From contig LS997566.1 of the NCBI GenBank assembly GCA_000469685.2, positions 10,791,492 through 10,855,491 on the forward strand: a stretch of 64,000 bases of DNA, written 5' to 3'. Below the pieces are notes generated by a model that was not told the origin of the DNA, did no database searches, and worked only from the letters and a program-made list of their open reading frames with translations. Position numbers and translations under genes: made by a program. Of this stretch, positions 1 to 13,444 are shown piece after piece; the first letter of the stretch is position 1, and the number at the start of each line of letters is the position of its first letter. The DNA is from Haemonchus contortus (Eukaryota > Nematoda > Chromadorea > Rhabditida > Trichostrongylidae).

Positions 1-1424
1 AATCACTGGTACACTCGACTTTCATCAGCGATCGCCACCGCATTGACCCCGTCCTTCGCTGACATAACCACGACAACACCAGGATCCAGTGACATTGCTG
101 CAGACAATGCCGAGTCGTCTGAATCTAGAGGGAAGGTAAAACCCTATTTTTACTATCCCATGCTGGCATTTTCATAGCCTTGAACTTGATCGCAGCAACT
201 TCAGCTGCATCAGCCTACTTCTCCTACAGCCGCTCCTATTGACTCGTCTTCCAACTTCACTGATCTCCCTACCGAGATAACAAAAATAGTGAGTCTGAAG
301 GGCCGGGTGGTATAATGACTTGATTCTGAATGCTCGGCTGTTATGTTCATGGAAACTTCAGAACAAGTGGTACACTCGTCTTTCACCATCGATCGCGACC
401 GCATTAACCCCATACTACACCGACATCACAACGACGACTCTAGAATTCAGTGGCACTACTGCAGACGATGCTCAGCCCGTTAGATTTGAGGGGAAGGTAA
501 AACCGTGCTAGCATATTCATAGCCTTGAAATCAATCGCTTAAATTTCAGCTGTACCAATCTATGTCTCCAGCTCAAACAGCCGCTCCCATTGATTCTCCC
601 TCGGATTCCACCGATTTCCCCACTACGACAACAAGAGCGATGAGTTTGAAGGCAGAAGTGGTATAACGATTTTATTTTGAACACTCGACTGTTTCAATCG
701 TAGAAATTTCAGAACCAGTGGCACACTCGTCTTTCAGCAACATTAGAGACTGCGTCGACCCCGGTAACCCCACACTTCGTTGATATTACTACAACACCAG
801 AATTCTGGAATACTACTGCAGACGAAGCCCAGCCGATTGGATTCAACGGGATGGTGAAGCCTTGCTTTTGATATCCTACGCTAGCATTTTGATAAACTTG
901 AATTCGACCGAATAATTTCAGCTACACCAGCCTACTTCTCCTACAGTCGCTCCTGTTGACTCGTCCTCCAACTCTACTGTACTCTCAACTGAGATAACAA
1001 AAACTGTGAGTCTGAAGAGCGAGATGGTATAGCGACTAAGTTATGGACTTCTGGTTCTTTCGAAAAAACCATTGATTTAGAATCAGCTCAATCATCTCCC
1101 ACAGACATCACATCTTGAGCCCAAGGATCTCCCTGTCGATCAATCTAATTCCACTGGGAGTTCTTTAAATCAAAAGGTCCTCTGTTGAAACCACTTTTTG
1201 ATATTTGTCTGTTCGAGAGACGAACCAAATAATGGATTTTCCAGGCCCACACTTCTCCTGTACCAAAACTTTCCACAGCAACCACTTCGAATACCACTCA
1301 TGCTCTAAGTAGTAGTTCCACTTGGATTCTTCTCGTCGGAACAGCTGCCGTGTTCGTGGGACCAGAAAAGTATACCACTGAGACTCCTGAAGTGACTGCT
1401 GGAACCGGTTCTACGATAGCATAA
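1..1424 (+). CDS. Ser/Thr/Pro-rich mucin-like protein, 3' part of a multi-exon gene
   Basis: Partial gene, cut by the left edge. All exons are phase 0. Long exons are 1-135, 362-496 and 713-853, each with a W(Y/H)TRLS start and a TTT-rich core. Short exons are 205-288, 550-639 and 922-1005, rich in P, S and T with a TAAPIDS or TVAPVDS core. They alternate as an exon pair repeated every 345-350 bp. The last exon, 1245-1424, ends in a short hydrophobic stretch (TWILLVGTAAVFVG) before an acidic Thr-rich tail and TAA. Composition suggests an O-glycosylated extracellular or cuticle protein; no catalytic domain is visible. Exon 550-639 has lost its GT donor (AT instead) and may be skipped. A degenerate exon may lie at 1080-1180. 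The poly(A) signal AATAAA at 1966-1971 is plausible but distant. The family is not recognised. Confidence 0.55.
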
Positions 1425-2972
1425 AATTCGTGTCGTCCTTGGTCCACCACCTAATGTGTATCTATGGTAATGATATTAGCAAAAAAGGAAAATTCTTTGC
1501 AAATTTCATTCTTATGGGTTATGGCCCGCACGGGTGACGAGGAATAGACATGTCATGGAACCGGTTTGTAAAGAATGGTACTGTCCACAAAAAGTTCACC
1601 GTTTTTTGGAGTCCCTTGTTGCTGCTCAACCTTACAGAACAAAAAGATAGCAAAAGCAACTCTGTACACAGATCAATCGGGTGGCAGGGACAACCTTGAT
1701 AGACCGGTTCTACAATGAGCTACCAACCTTCCTTCCCAGCCTTCTGTTAGATTTATTTGTTGATTTATTGGTCATAGATAAATTTCATGTATAGATGGCC
1801 TGCCATGACCCAGATTTCATTCCGATAAGGTCATGAAATAGTTAATTTTGGAAAGTTGAGATAGTGGTAACAGAGAACGTTCTTTATTGTTTTGTGCCTT
1901 GTACTAGTTTGAAACGTTACCTAAAAACTATGTAGTAAACATGTGCTGTTGATTGTACGATGTCAAATAAACATTCTTACTTTCCTAATGTTTCTCGCTT
2001 AGAGAGCCGTCCGGAAATTAGCGCCTACCTTTTCCACGAAGGCAATAACAGAAAAGCGTCGTTCCGCATTGTCCAGGCTACATTATACAGTCATCTGCAA
2101 ATATCGGAAATAATCGAATACAGGGCTTGTCACAGCTAACTACTGTCATGTTTACTGCAGTTCAACCTAATATTTGAATAAAAATATTTTCCATATTCGA
2201 TCCACAAATAAACGAAGGAACCATCTTCTTTCGAAAACCTGTTTTCACCGTCATCGCTTCACATCTACCTACATATTAGATCGATCCTTCTTCCACTTCA
2301 TCTCCCGAGCGCCAACCCCACACAGTCTCCAACACCTGACCGTTCCATCATTTTTTGTTTTTTTTTCTCATTCGAAGCAAAAACTACAAATGAACAGCTA
2401 CCGATCTCTCTCGAAGGAATTTCGAACCGTAATTTAAGTAGAAATCTAGCGTTGAGAATTGTAAGTGGGGGCTTTCGTTCTTTAATGTGCTTGTGATGAG
2501 GTCCGCTTTCGAGTTAGGGTCTTTAATCACTGAGAGTCTTTGCCCATTGAAGGAATGTCCCACCAGCGGAACCTACACCATCACGTGTCACCTAAGCGAA
2601 AAGTTGCCGATAGATGTGGCAGGGTGAGACCAATATCGATGGTTGACGACGGCAATTCTATCGTCAAAATGACAAGATGGAAACGGTGTAAAAGGGTGGG
2701 CACGCCCTGGAAGCCATTGGATGCATCTTATTTCTTCGACGAGTCGTAACTCATCTATTGCAGTGTACTTCCTTCTTGTCCCATTTGTTCTTTCTTTCAT
2801 CGCGCTTTTTTAATGTTCATCATTCCTGCTGCCTACTCTTACCTTTTTCAGGAGACAGGGATTCTCCTTGCAGATTTCCTACGAAAATCAGAGTGACAGG
2901 CAAGTTTTTCAGAGGCATGTCCTGGCCAGTAGACGATATTTTAGGAGATGTTCACTTATTTCAGATAGCTAA
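1425..2972. other. Intergenic region, no supported gene
   Basis: AT-rich sequence. Short ORFs on both strands lack splice context or recognisable composition. A pyrimidine-rich stretch at 2200-2400 is low complexity. An AATAAA signal at 1966-1971 could serve the upstream gene. The TTTCAG at 2959-2964 is the acceptor in front of the next gene. Confidence 0.5.
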
Positions 2973-3375
2973 ATGCCTACAAACGATGCTAGCGGCAAGG
3001 CCAAGAAGCTTGGGCAGGCTGCCAAGAAAAAGATGAACGAGGCAGGGAAAGCTCTCAAGAAAACATCTAACAAAGTCGGCAATAAAGTGAGTCATTACGC
3101 TCCGTTCATGGTACCGTACTCGGCTGATTTGTTTTCTTTATAGATAAAACACACCTTCAACAAACTAAAGAAAATGGGACGACGTGTAAGTTCTCCCAAA
3201 AGATTCTTTTCAGTTAACATTATCGTCCTATGCACAACTATTCCAGAGCAGAAGACGCCATTCAAACGAGGTTAATCGTAAGGCTCATGAGATCGCAAAC
3301 ACTACCAAGAAGGCGTTGGACGATACCGGGAAAGCCATCACGCACGCTGTTGAAAAAGTCGGTAGCAAGGCCTAG
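2973..3375 (+). CDS. Small LEA-like hydrophilic protein, three exons
   Basis: Exons 2973-3086 (38 codons), 3144-3185 (14) and 3247-3375 (43 with TAG) join in one frame with GT/AG borders and give about 94 residues. The product is Lys/Ala/Asn-rich with no hydrophobic segment. Exon 1 contains the local LEA-like signature (AKKKMNEAGKALKKTSNKVG). Exon 3 repeats the pattern with ANTTKKALDDTGKAI and ends VEKVGSKA. The ATG was chosen because a TTTCAG acceptor lies 8 bases upstream and an in-frame TAA directly precedes it, the arrangement expected of a trans-spliced message. Group 3 LEA-like proteins protect proteins and membranes during desiccation and dauer-like states; that role is inferred here. 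AATAAA motifs follow at about 3508 and 3553. Exon 1 closely resembles the genes at 12434 and 61385. Confidence 0.68.
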
Positions 3376-6133
3376 TTTGAGACGGAGGAACCAAAGTTCA
3401 AGCAAAGTTGAAGTGGAACAGAAGAACAGATAACATCAGAAGCAGTGCAGCTTTTTAGCTGGTTATTGCAATGTTCACAAATCCAACTTCTTTTGGCAAT
3501 TGCCAATAATAAACAGTAACCAGTTGTCAACTTTTCGAACGAGATCTGCTCAAATAAATACGTCAACATAAATAGCCCACGCTAACAGGCAGGTGAAGTG
3601 TGGGAGAAAAGGCGTGTGTGAAAAAAAGGAATTGTGGTGGGGAGAGGCCAACCGATTGTACTCAGAACATTTGCCAAGCAAATCGAGCATCCGGTTTTCA
3701 AGTTTTCAAACGAAGTTGTTGTTCAGGCAAAGGTTCCCCAGTGTTATGATAAGTTCCACCTATTCCACAAAACGTATAGCCTACATTGCTTCAATAATCA
3801 AAAAAAACTAGGTAAAAATCCTTCAGAATGATCATCTTTCCACAATTATCGTATCCATTATCTCTTCAGAAAAGCAGTTTGAAATGAATACAACTGATAC
3901 TAGGGTAAAGCAGTTCACAGCAACTGCCAGATTTGGTCTGATAAGCTTCCATCGCATTCCTCAGACGGGATTGGTTGATGTCTGATTGCTTTTCCCTATA
4001 TCATTCTGAAAAAGAAGGGCTAAAATACAATCTGGTGGATCACACAGTTTAATAAATGCCATAGATTAGAAATATAGTAATTTATGTCTTGTACAAGCCA
4101 TTCGATACAGTACAGTTGTACATACATATGCTACAACTGTGGCAGCTCTTTGTATAATCTCAAATGGTTTCTGATGGACTAGATAACATTCTTGATAGGC
4201 TCTCAGTTGCTTCGCAGGATGGAAGCTCAAGCACAGGAAAAAATTTTGTAAAGTAACAGTGTTTTTTCATATACCGTCATGGTTTTGGCTCTTTTCCTGA
4301 CTACACAAGAGAAATAGGTCATCTCTTTCGTATGCTGCTTAGAGGTACTCCTCAAAGAACCAAAAAATTGCTTGTACATACCTCGTTCGGAGCTTGAGGG
4401 AACCATTACCGAAGCCGCAACAAATGTATCAATGACATTTGAACGAAAAAATCAGTAGTTGTTCTGGGCATAAAAAAAAGTTTATGACCGGTAACGCGAT
4501 TTCTTTTTTTCGATATAAGTAAATCTGATCTATCATCGAGAATCGCGAAATGCTACATAGTACTCATCCCTTCACTTTCAACTCCACTGAAGGGGTGGTT
4601 CATTCCGTACCTCGTCGGCTGAGATTAAGGTGAGCTGGTTTTATCAGATTGATACAGTGGGGTGGTCTACTAGATAGAACAGGGAGAGTTTCTTCAGAAG
4701 TGATCTTCACGTTTCACTCTTCCAAACCTAAACCGTTTGTAGAGCTTTCTCGAACTGAGAATTCCGCTGATCTTACGCTTCCTTCTTTCGCCTCTTCGAA
4801 ACATCTGTGAAAAGCTTAATGCACTTGTCATACGAGTGTGCGACCGATTGCCTCTTTCGGTTAAGCTCTTCCGAAATCCCGTACTGGAAACGCAGAAAAC
4901 AGCCCTGTGGCTAAAAAGGTATACCAAGAAGGTTTAACGGTGAAAGGCTACATCGCAATGTACACCAGTCTTGTAAGGGCCAGTTGCAAAAAGTTGTACT
5001 TGCGCTTTGCGCGCAGACTCAACAGCCAGTATATGGCCTCATTTTGTGTTACTAGCCCAATTTGCAGCGTTGAAATCTTGAAAAGGTTGGAGATTGAAGT
5101 GGTTGAGTCCTGTAACTACTAACCGTGAAAGCTCAAAGAAGGTCAAATAACTCTTGGAAATTGCATTCTAACAAACACTGGGAAGAAATAACAACCTTTT
5201 CGACAGCTGTGAGTATGCTGCATTTAAGAATGAAATGAGTAGTAGCGAGTTAAAGGACTTCTCAGTGTTGGTGTTTAGTTGTCTTGCAATGTTTTCGTAA
5301 TTTTGCCTAATACTGTACATAGTGTCCTTCAAAGCAGAGGCTCCCAGCTGCGAAGGGGTTTCATTCACAAATCATTTTGGCCGTGGAAATCAAGACAATC
5401 TTAGATAATGTTTTCAGCACTTGGACATTGAAGGCACTCCTCTCAGAAATATTTCGCCCGCTCTCGAAAAGGATAAGGTTGGCCTGATGAAGGTTTTCAA
5501 ATTTGGAAAGGCTTCATGATATATATCTGAACGACATACATCACGTTATGCTCGAAGGCACAGGAAATGGTCTCTGGATAACTGCCTTTGATGAACCTGT
5601 GACCTGCAAGGATTCATAGTCCAGAGAACGGTGTCAGGTTAAGCAGAGGCATAGGCAGGGTGTAATAAGACCGCTAAAACCGGCTTAGCCGATGTACACA
5701 CCCAAGGGCGGACGAGTTTTACGGTCTCAAGAGATCTCAAGAGATTGAATCACTCACACCTATATACACACCTTGCACGCAGGCAACTTACTGTAGCCAG
5801 CTGTACGCAATACCATACTTACCTGGACAACTCGTCCAAACACCACTTTTATGCAATTTTCGTCTTCACATCCAACTCTGCCCCTAATTTTACTGCTTCT
5901 TTCGAGGCTCTCGTTTCTCTTGATAGGCCAGTTTTTGCGTTACCTCCACCGAATCTGCACTATTCCAGATTACTTTTTTATTTGTCGAAGAACAGGATAT
6001 CCCAAAGTAATCGAGAGCTGTGCCTTTCAAAGATGGAAAAATTGGAGAAGCATAACCACTATTCTGAGTTTTGATATTTGTAGGTCGATTTGTAGGTCGG
6101 TGAGCTCAAAAATCAGCACACCCTTACAAATAC
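3376..6133. other. Intergenic region, no supported gene
   Basis: About 2.7 kb of AT-rich sequence with only short, frame-inconsistent ORFs. The minus-strand ORF at 5168-5368 (66 codons) is the most protein-like but has no recognisable family. I see no RNA gene, terminal inverted repeat or tandem repeat here. Confidence 0.4.
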
Positions 6134-7805
6134 ATGGAAGACAATGAGAAAAATTCGAGCAATTGTCCAGGCTGCTTCAACACTTTAATGGAAATGGTAG
6201 GCATCAAGGTAATCACATTTTTTGAGCCAGAAGATTTTTTTGTAATGCTTTGAAGGCTGGGGAGTTCAAAGACAAGGTAGCCAGCGAAGAGAACAAGAAA
6301 GTTGCCAAGGAAAAATGGAACGAAGCCAAGGTGGGGATCAGCAAAGCTGTACAAAAAGCCAGCGATAAGGTTAGGTCATCTGAGAAAACCAAGTCAAAAT
6401 AATGACTGATTCGTGCCATTGAAGGCTGATGAACTTGCGGATAATCTTAGTGACGAAGAATGTGTAGAAAATACGAAAGAGAAGGTTTGTGATGCCGGTA
6501 AAAAAGTTAGGGATAAAGCCAAAACGACTGGAGCTAAGGTAAGCATGGTCCCGACTTTCATCATAAGAGTATTCTCGTCTGTGAATCTTGAGGGTTTTCA
6601 GATAAAAGAAAAAGTCCCTAGCAAAGAGAAGCGGGAAGCGGCTAAGGAGAAGGTAAACGAAGCCAGGAAAGGAGCAAGAGATACAGCTAGGAAGGCCTGC
6701 GCTAAAGTCAGATCACCTTAGAGATCTTAGGAGTCATAATAGTGCCTAAGTCTTGACTTTGAAGGCTAATGAGATTGCGGATAAGCTCAGTGATGAAGAG
6801 TGTGTAGAAACGGCACAGGAGAAGTTAAGTAGTGCTGGTAGAAAAGTCAAGGATACTGCAATAACGACTGGAGCAAAGGTGAGCCGACTTTTTTGCTTTC
6901 TACTTTGAGATTCTTGAAGGCTTTTCAGATCAAAGAAACAGTCACCAACAAAGAGAATCAGGAAGCAGTTAAGGAGAAGTTGAACGAAGCCAGGATGGGA
7001 ATCATTGACATAGCAAGATTGGCCAGCGCTAAAGTCAGTTCATTGTAGAACTCTGGAACGTGAAGTTTCTGATTGTTCGAAAAGTTCTAAAATCTCCTTA
7101 GCAAATTTTGGATGGATGATTTCATCCAGAGCGATCTTAAAACAGCAGTGCCGCCTTATGAGGAGCTCTGAAATAATAATATTTAGACAGAGGACGAGTC
7201 CTTGTAGGTTGCAGCACGAGAGTCGGGGACGCTCTGTAGTAGTTGCTCATAAAGCATCCCTTTGCGAGTGTGGTGTTGTAATGGCACGTATGGTTAGGGG
7301 TTCGAAACCCAATCCGGTACTAACTCAGACTCCGGAGCTCTTTCTCTCTCTGGGGTCGGGTGATAGGTAAAAGATTTGTCCAAGAAGATTAATGCAATGG
7401 TCTTTGCAAGCCACTGCGTATTCCTCATGCATCCAAATCTACTGTAGGAAAAGTACTGGTCTTCTTCAAAGCGATTCGGAATGCTAGACTGTAAGAAGTT
7501 TTTTAACCAGGTGTTTTGAAGGCTAGAGAATTCGCGGATGGACTCAATGAAGACAACTGTGGAGAAACTGAGGATGAGAAGTCGAGCAACACCGCTACAG
7601 AGGTCAGGGATGCTGCAGGAAAGGATGGGACTGTGGTAAGTTTGTCACAACATTGCTGTTGAGATGGCATTCTTACTTGTATTTGCTACTTTCGAAGGCT
7701 ACCGAGGATAAAGAGAAGACGGTCAACAACGATAAGCGTGATGCGGGTAAGGAAAAATTGCGAAGTCAAGAGGAGGATCAAAGACAGAAAGAAAAGGGTC
7801 AATGA
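6134..7805 (+). CDS. LEA-like repeat protein, eight-exon gene
   Basis: Predicted exons are 6134-6208, 6256-6369, 6425-6538, 6602-6706, 6765-6878, 6929-7033, 7522-7635 and 7698-7805 (TGA), all phase 0. Exon 1 has a Cys pair (NCPGCFN). Exons 2-8 are 35-38 codons each, rich in Lys, Glu and Ala, with VAKEKWNEAK, ENTKEKVCDAGKKV and AVKEKLNEAR patterns. They alternate between a type starting GCT-GA(T/A)-GA and a type starting ATC/ATA-AAA-GAA. The exons match those of the large LEA-like gene at 32-39 kb in size, phase and motif. Exons 4 and 6 would use the weak donor GTCAGA; if it is not used the product stops at 6720 or 7048. Exons 7-8 are more acidic and less regular. Secretion is not predicted. 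The family-level call is firm; the exact gene model is not. Confidence 0.6.
7200..7370 (+). repeat. Possible tRNA-derived SINE-like fragment
   Basis: A Pol III B-box-like motif GGGGTTCGAAACCC lies at about 7298-7311 inside the intron between exons 6 and 7 of the LEA-like gene. No convincing A box or foldable acceptor stem was found, so it is not called as a tRNA. Confidence 0.2.
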
Positions 7806-8430
7806 GAAGGATGGACTTTGTGCGGACATATCCTATGATTGCATTTGATTAGAAGCTTCAAAACATTTTACGGCCACCTGACCAGGTGGAATAGATTTGA
7901 CAACTTTGCCTTTTCCGTTTATACATCGCTTTTAAGCTATACATTCTAGCACTGTTATGTAAATAATGTGATGAAAATACCTTCAATGTTTTCATGAATT
8001 GTGAGGATTCAACGCTAATAAATATATGGAAATGTTAGTTATTCAGAGTCTCTGGTAGCTCGAGAGCTACCGTATCGTAGGGCCCAAAAACATGCTTTTC
8101 GAGTAAGTAAAATTTTTAAGCGTTGAAGGCGGATTTATTGCACTGCTTACCCTCTCCAAACTCGACCATTGTCACATTCCAAGAAAAAACGTCGAAAGAG
8201 AAGCTGTAACAGTGAAGGGTCCAGAAACTTGTATCAGAGCATTCACAATAAACAGGAGATGAAAGGGGAATTTTACTGTCTATTATGTTTTGTAAACTAT
8301 GATATAGACAAATGGAAATTTGCTCTGAAATGCAATTGATGTTACGAATTGTGAATGTACAGCATGTTGGTGTTTTTCGATATGAGGTGGCTGATATTTA
8401 CTTATTTACTACTAGCAAATTGCTGTTGTG
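7806..8430. other. Intergenic region, no supported gene
   Basis: AT-rich. An AATAAA at about 8019 could be the poly(A) signal of the upstream LEA-like gene. Nothing else is supported. Confidence 0.4.
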
Positions 8431-8439
8431 TGACACGTG

Positions 8440-8612
8440 TGTATGTATGTATACATGCCTGTCTCTCTGTCTGACTGTTTGTCTGCCTCCCTGTCTGTTC
8501 TTCTGTCTGCCTTTCTGTCTACCTCTTTATCTGCTCTCTTTTTGTCTGATTTCCTTTCTGTCTTTCTGTCTGCCTTTCTTTCTGTTTGTCTACCTGTCTC
8601 TTTGCCTGCCTG
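8440..8612 (+). repeat. Imperfect CTGT/CTGC tetranucleotide microsatellite
   Basis: About 170 bp of diverged TCTG, CTGT and CTGCC units (for example CTGTCTCTCTGTCTGACTG). It accounts for Leu/Ser/Cys-rich ORFs on the + strand and Gln/Lys/Arg-rich ORFs on the other. Confidence 0.75.
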
Positions 8613-8617
8613 CCATC

Positions 8618-8982
8618 GGGTAACGGAACTTCTCCCCTATCGCGGCATTCTCCGTTGCGGCATGCGGCAAATGTCACTGCAATTACCGTACTCACCCCGC
8701 GATATTTTCCTTGACTGGCTTGCTTTTTCATTGGATTTTATCGTTTTTTCTTCTGTTTCTTTTTAGTTTTCACGTTTATTAGAATTGATTGATTAAAATG
8801 ACTCCTCCTATATAAACGACGATCAAGACCGCAGTGGAATTGAAAAGAGCGGATAGTCAATTCGAATAATTAAAGGACTCCCTACCTCACAAATTGCGCG
8901 CTCCAATCTTCCATCGCAATCCTGCGATAGGTGGCGGGTGCGGCGTGTGCGACGCCGTGTTAGGGGAGAAGTTCCCGGACCC
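8618..8982. mobile_element. MITE-like element with about 29-bp terminal inverted repeats
   Basis: The left end reads GGGTAACGGAACTTCTCCCC and continues TATCGCGGC. The reverse complement of the right end reads GGGTCCGGGAACTTCTCCCC and continues TAACACGGC, about 24 of 29 matching. The 365-bp interior has no coding capacity. This fits a non-autonomous DNA transposon. The target duplication is unclear, so superfamily is not assigned. Confidence 0.45.
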
Positions 8983-9365
8983 GCCTGCCATCAGTTCCGA
9001 CCATGCTTAAAAAAGCACCTGAAGATGTCGGGCCAAGTTCGAGAAATAAGGGGTGGGTGGTTCGATGTAAGGCTTTGATTACTTTCTAGTCCATGATATC
9101 GATGTTTCCATGAGGTTGTGATGGGATGAGGAATAACCTTTGAACGCTTTATTCTACCGTTTCCCTAATATTTTCTTTATTCCTTTCCCTCGAGCTGCCG
9201 GTAAAGAAGTGTTTTGCTGCATTACTCTAGGCGATGTGTGAAGCCCTTCAAACATTATAATTCTTAAGAAAGATTATCAAGGCTGCCAAGGTAGTGCTGT
9301 TTTTCGCAAAACATCCTCGTCCCTAAGATTCAAAAACTGACTACATTTGAGGCCAGGAGAAACAT

Positions 9366-11830
<2,465 letters not shown>

Positions 11831-12066
11831 GAAACTCATAAATCCGATGAAGGTCTATAATGAAAATCAGCTCATGCGGCCCCGTCTCTCATTGCTAGAG
11901 CCCCTAGCGCGCGAGAGCGTGCGTAGCCGCCTGGTAATGTATGTATGTAAGAAAAGTTGAAGAAAGATAGGGCAGGATTTTTGGAAAGATGGACCTGTAC
12001 AACATTACACTAAAGTACTCAACCTCAGGTCTCAATCATCATTTTCACATTTGCTTCCATAGAGAC

Positions 12067-12191
12067 AATACCGTAAACACGCTCCCTAAGAAACACTGCC
12101 GATAGCTTCGACGAAATTGAAGAGTGTTCAGTGATCAGTGACCCAGAACTATGGTCGCTTACCAGCGTAAACATCCTAAAGCTGTATAAAT
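12067..12191 (+). promoter_or_regulatory. TATA box with two GTAAACA (FOXO-type) sites, left LEA-like gene
   Basis: GTAAACA occurs at 12073-12079 and 12167-12173, followed by TATAAAT at 12185-12191. The start codon is at 12434, so an intervening 5' intron or a trans-splice is required. The mirrored promoter lies at 20241-20365. Confidence 0.5.
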
Positions 12192-12433
12192 GGGAACTTT
12201 TCATCTCAAACAACCATGTAATCCTCCGCTTTTCTTGAAGAGGTGTACTGAATTCTGCCCATGTCTTCAGCCATGAGCCCTTTCCCAAGTTCTCCTGCCT
12301 AAATACCTTTTTCTCGTAGTGTCCTCTATCTCTTCCTTGTGCTCTATATGATTTTGTACACTATTGATCCTTATTGACCTGATTTCTTCCTTTACAGACA
12401 AAACACTTACACTACGCAAACAACGCTACAAAA

Positions 12434-12726
12434 ATGGACTGTCATGTAAGGCTTCTTTTGAAACTACTGATGATTCATAGGGTGTCGAAGCACATCAAAT
12501 TCAGAGCGGAAGATGTCATACCAACGACGCCAGCAACAAGGCTCAAGAGCTTGGACACGCTGCAAAGGAAAAAATGCACGATGCTGGCAGAGCTGTCAAA
12601 AACGCCGCTGAAAAAGTCGGAGACAAGGTAATCAGCATGTCAATGTGAATTTCCCTCATACCTACTTCTTGTTTATTAAAGGCCGAAGAGCTGAAGGATA
12701 AGGCAAAGCAGAAATGGAACGAATAA
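12434..12726 (+). CDS. Small LEA-like protein, three exons (intact copy)
   Basis: Exons 12434-12445 (MDCH), 12481-12627 and 12682-12726 (TAA) join in phase 0 to give 67 residues. The centre has HAAKEKMHDAGRAVKNAAEK followed by VGDK, the local LEA-like motif. The last exon (AEELKDKAKQKWNE) is the counterpart of the AGELKDKA exon in the genes at 42, 46, 50 and 61 kb. Highly charged, no signal peptide or membrane segment, so probably cytosolic. It converges on the minus-strand CAP gene. Expected role: protection in desiccation- or stress-resistant larvae (inferred from the family). The mirrored copy at 19705-19998 is broken, so this is the functional one of the pair. Confidence 0.72.
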
Positions 12727-12894
12727 CGTGATGTCACCAAGAGCTACTAAACAGACGACGGTGAAACTTTGCCATGTTCATATGTACAGATTCTTTACAA
12801 CAGCTGTCACTGAATACAACGAATTCAATAAATCGATTTAGTAAAGCTCTACTTTCCTGAGAACATTCGACAAAAGAAGTTGACAAGGTACAAT

Positions 12895-13100
12895 AAAGCG
12901 AAAAATTTGGCGTTGGTTAGTCCCGGTCTTGGGATGCGCCTCGCAGAGTTAGAATACGTATGTGGCCTACATACACAAAGCTTTTATCCTCCGGACGAGG
13001 TTGGCACCAGGAGGGATGGAAGGCTAGGTTGGGAGTGCATCCCTCCGGAATTTGAACCGGGGACCGAAAATCGGAATGGTCAGGACGGTAGCGAATTTGC
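12895..13100. repeat. Possible SINE-like repeat with tRNA T-arm-like motif
   Basis: The minus strand reads CCCCGGTTCAAATTCCGG around 13047-13064, a B-box-like motif, downstream of a tRNA-like anticodon-arm stretch. Present in both palindrome arms with several substitutions. It resembles the tRNA-like sequence at 38389-38463. No full cloverleaf folds. Confidence 0.25.
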
Positions 13101-13444
13101 AAGAAAAGTATGAAGAGAGCAGAAAAGGTAGCTCATGAAAAAGCAGGAAGCGCAATGAAAGCCCTGTTTAATTGGGGAAATAACTGTGCGTCTTGTTAGC
13201 GACCGTCGATACTACAGCTTGCTATCCCTCTCACTTCTGATATGCGCTATTCGTGGCTCTCTATATGATAGAACTCAGTTGTGTCGATCACTGCTATACC
13301 TTTCAGTTCCGTATAACATCAGGAAATCTGCAGATCCTTTTTATGAGAGTAGCTGTGAAGGGTAAGAAATATTTGAAGTACTCGTCGAACACCGAATACT
13401 CAAAGAACAATGAACCTCTCACTGAAGATTTATTGTGACAGCAT

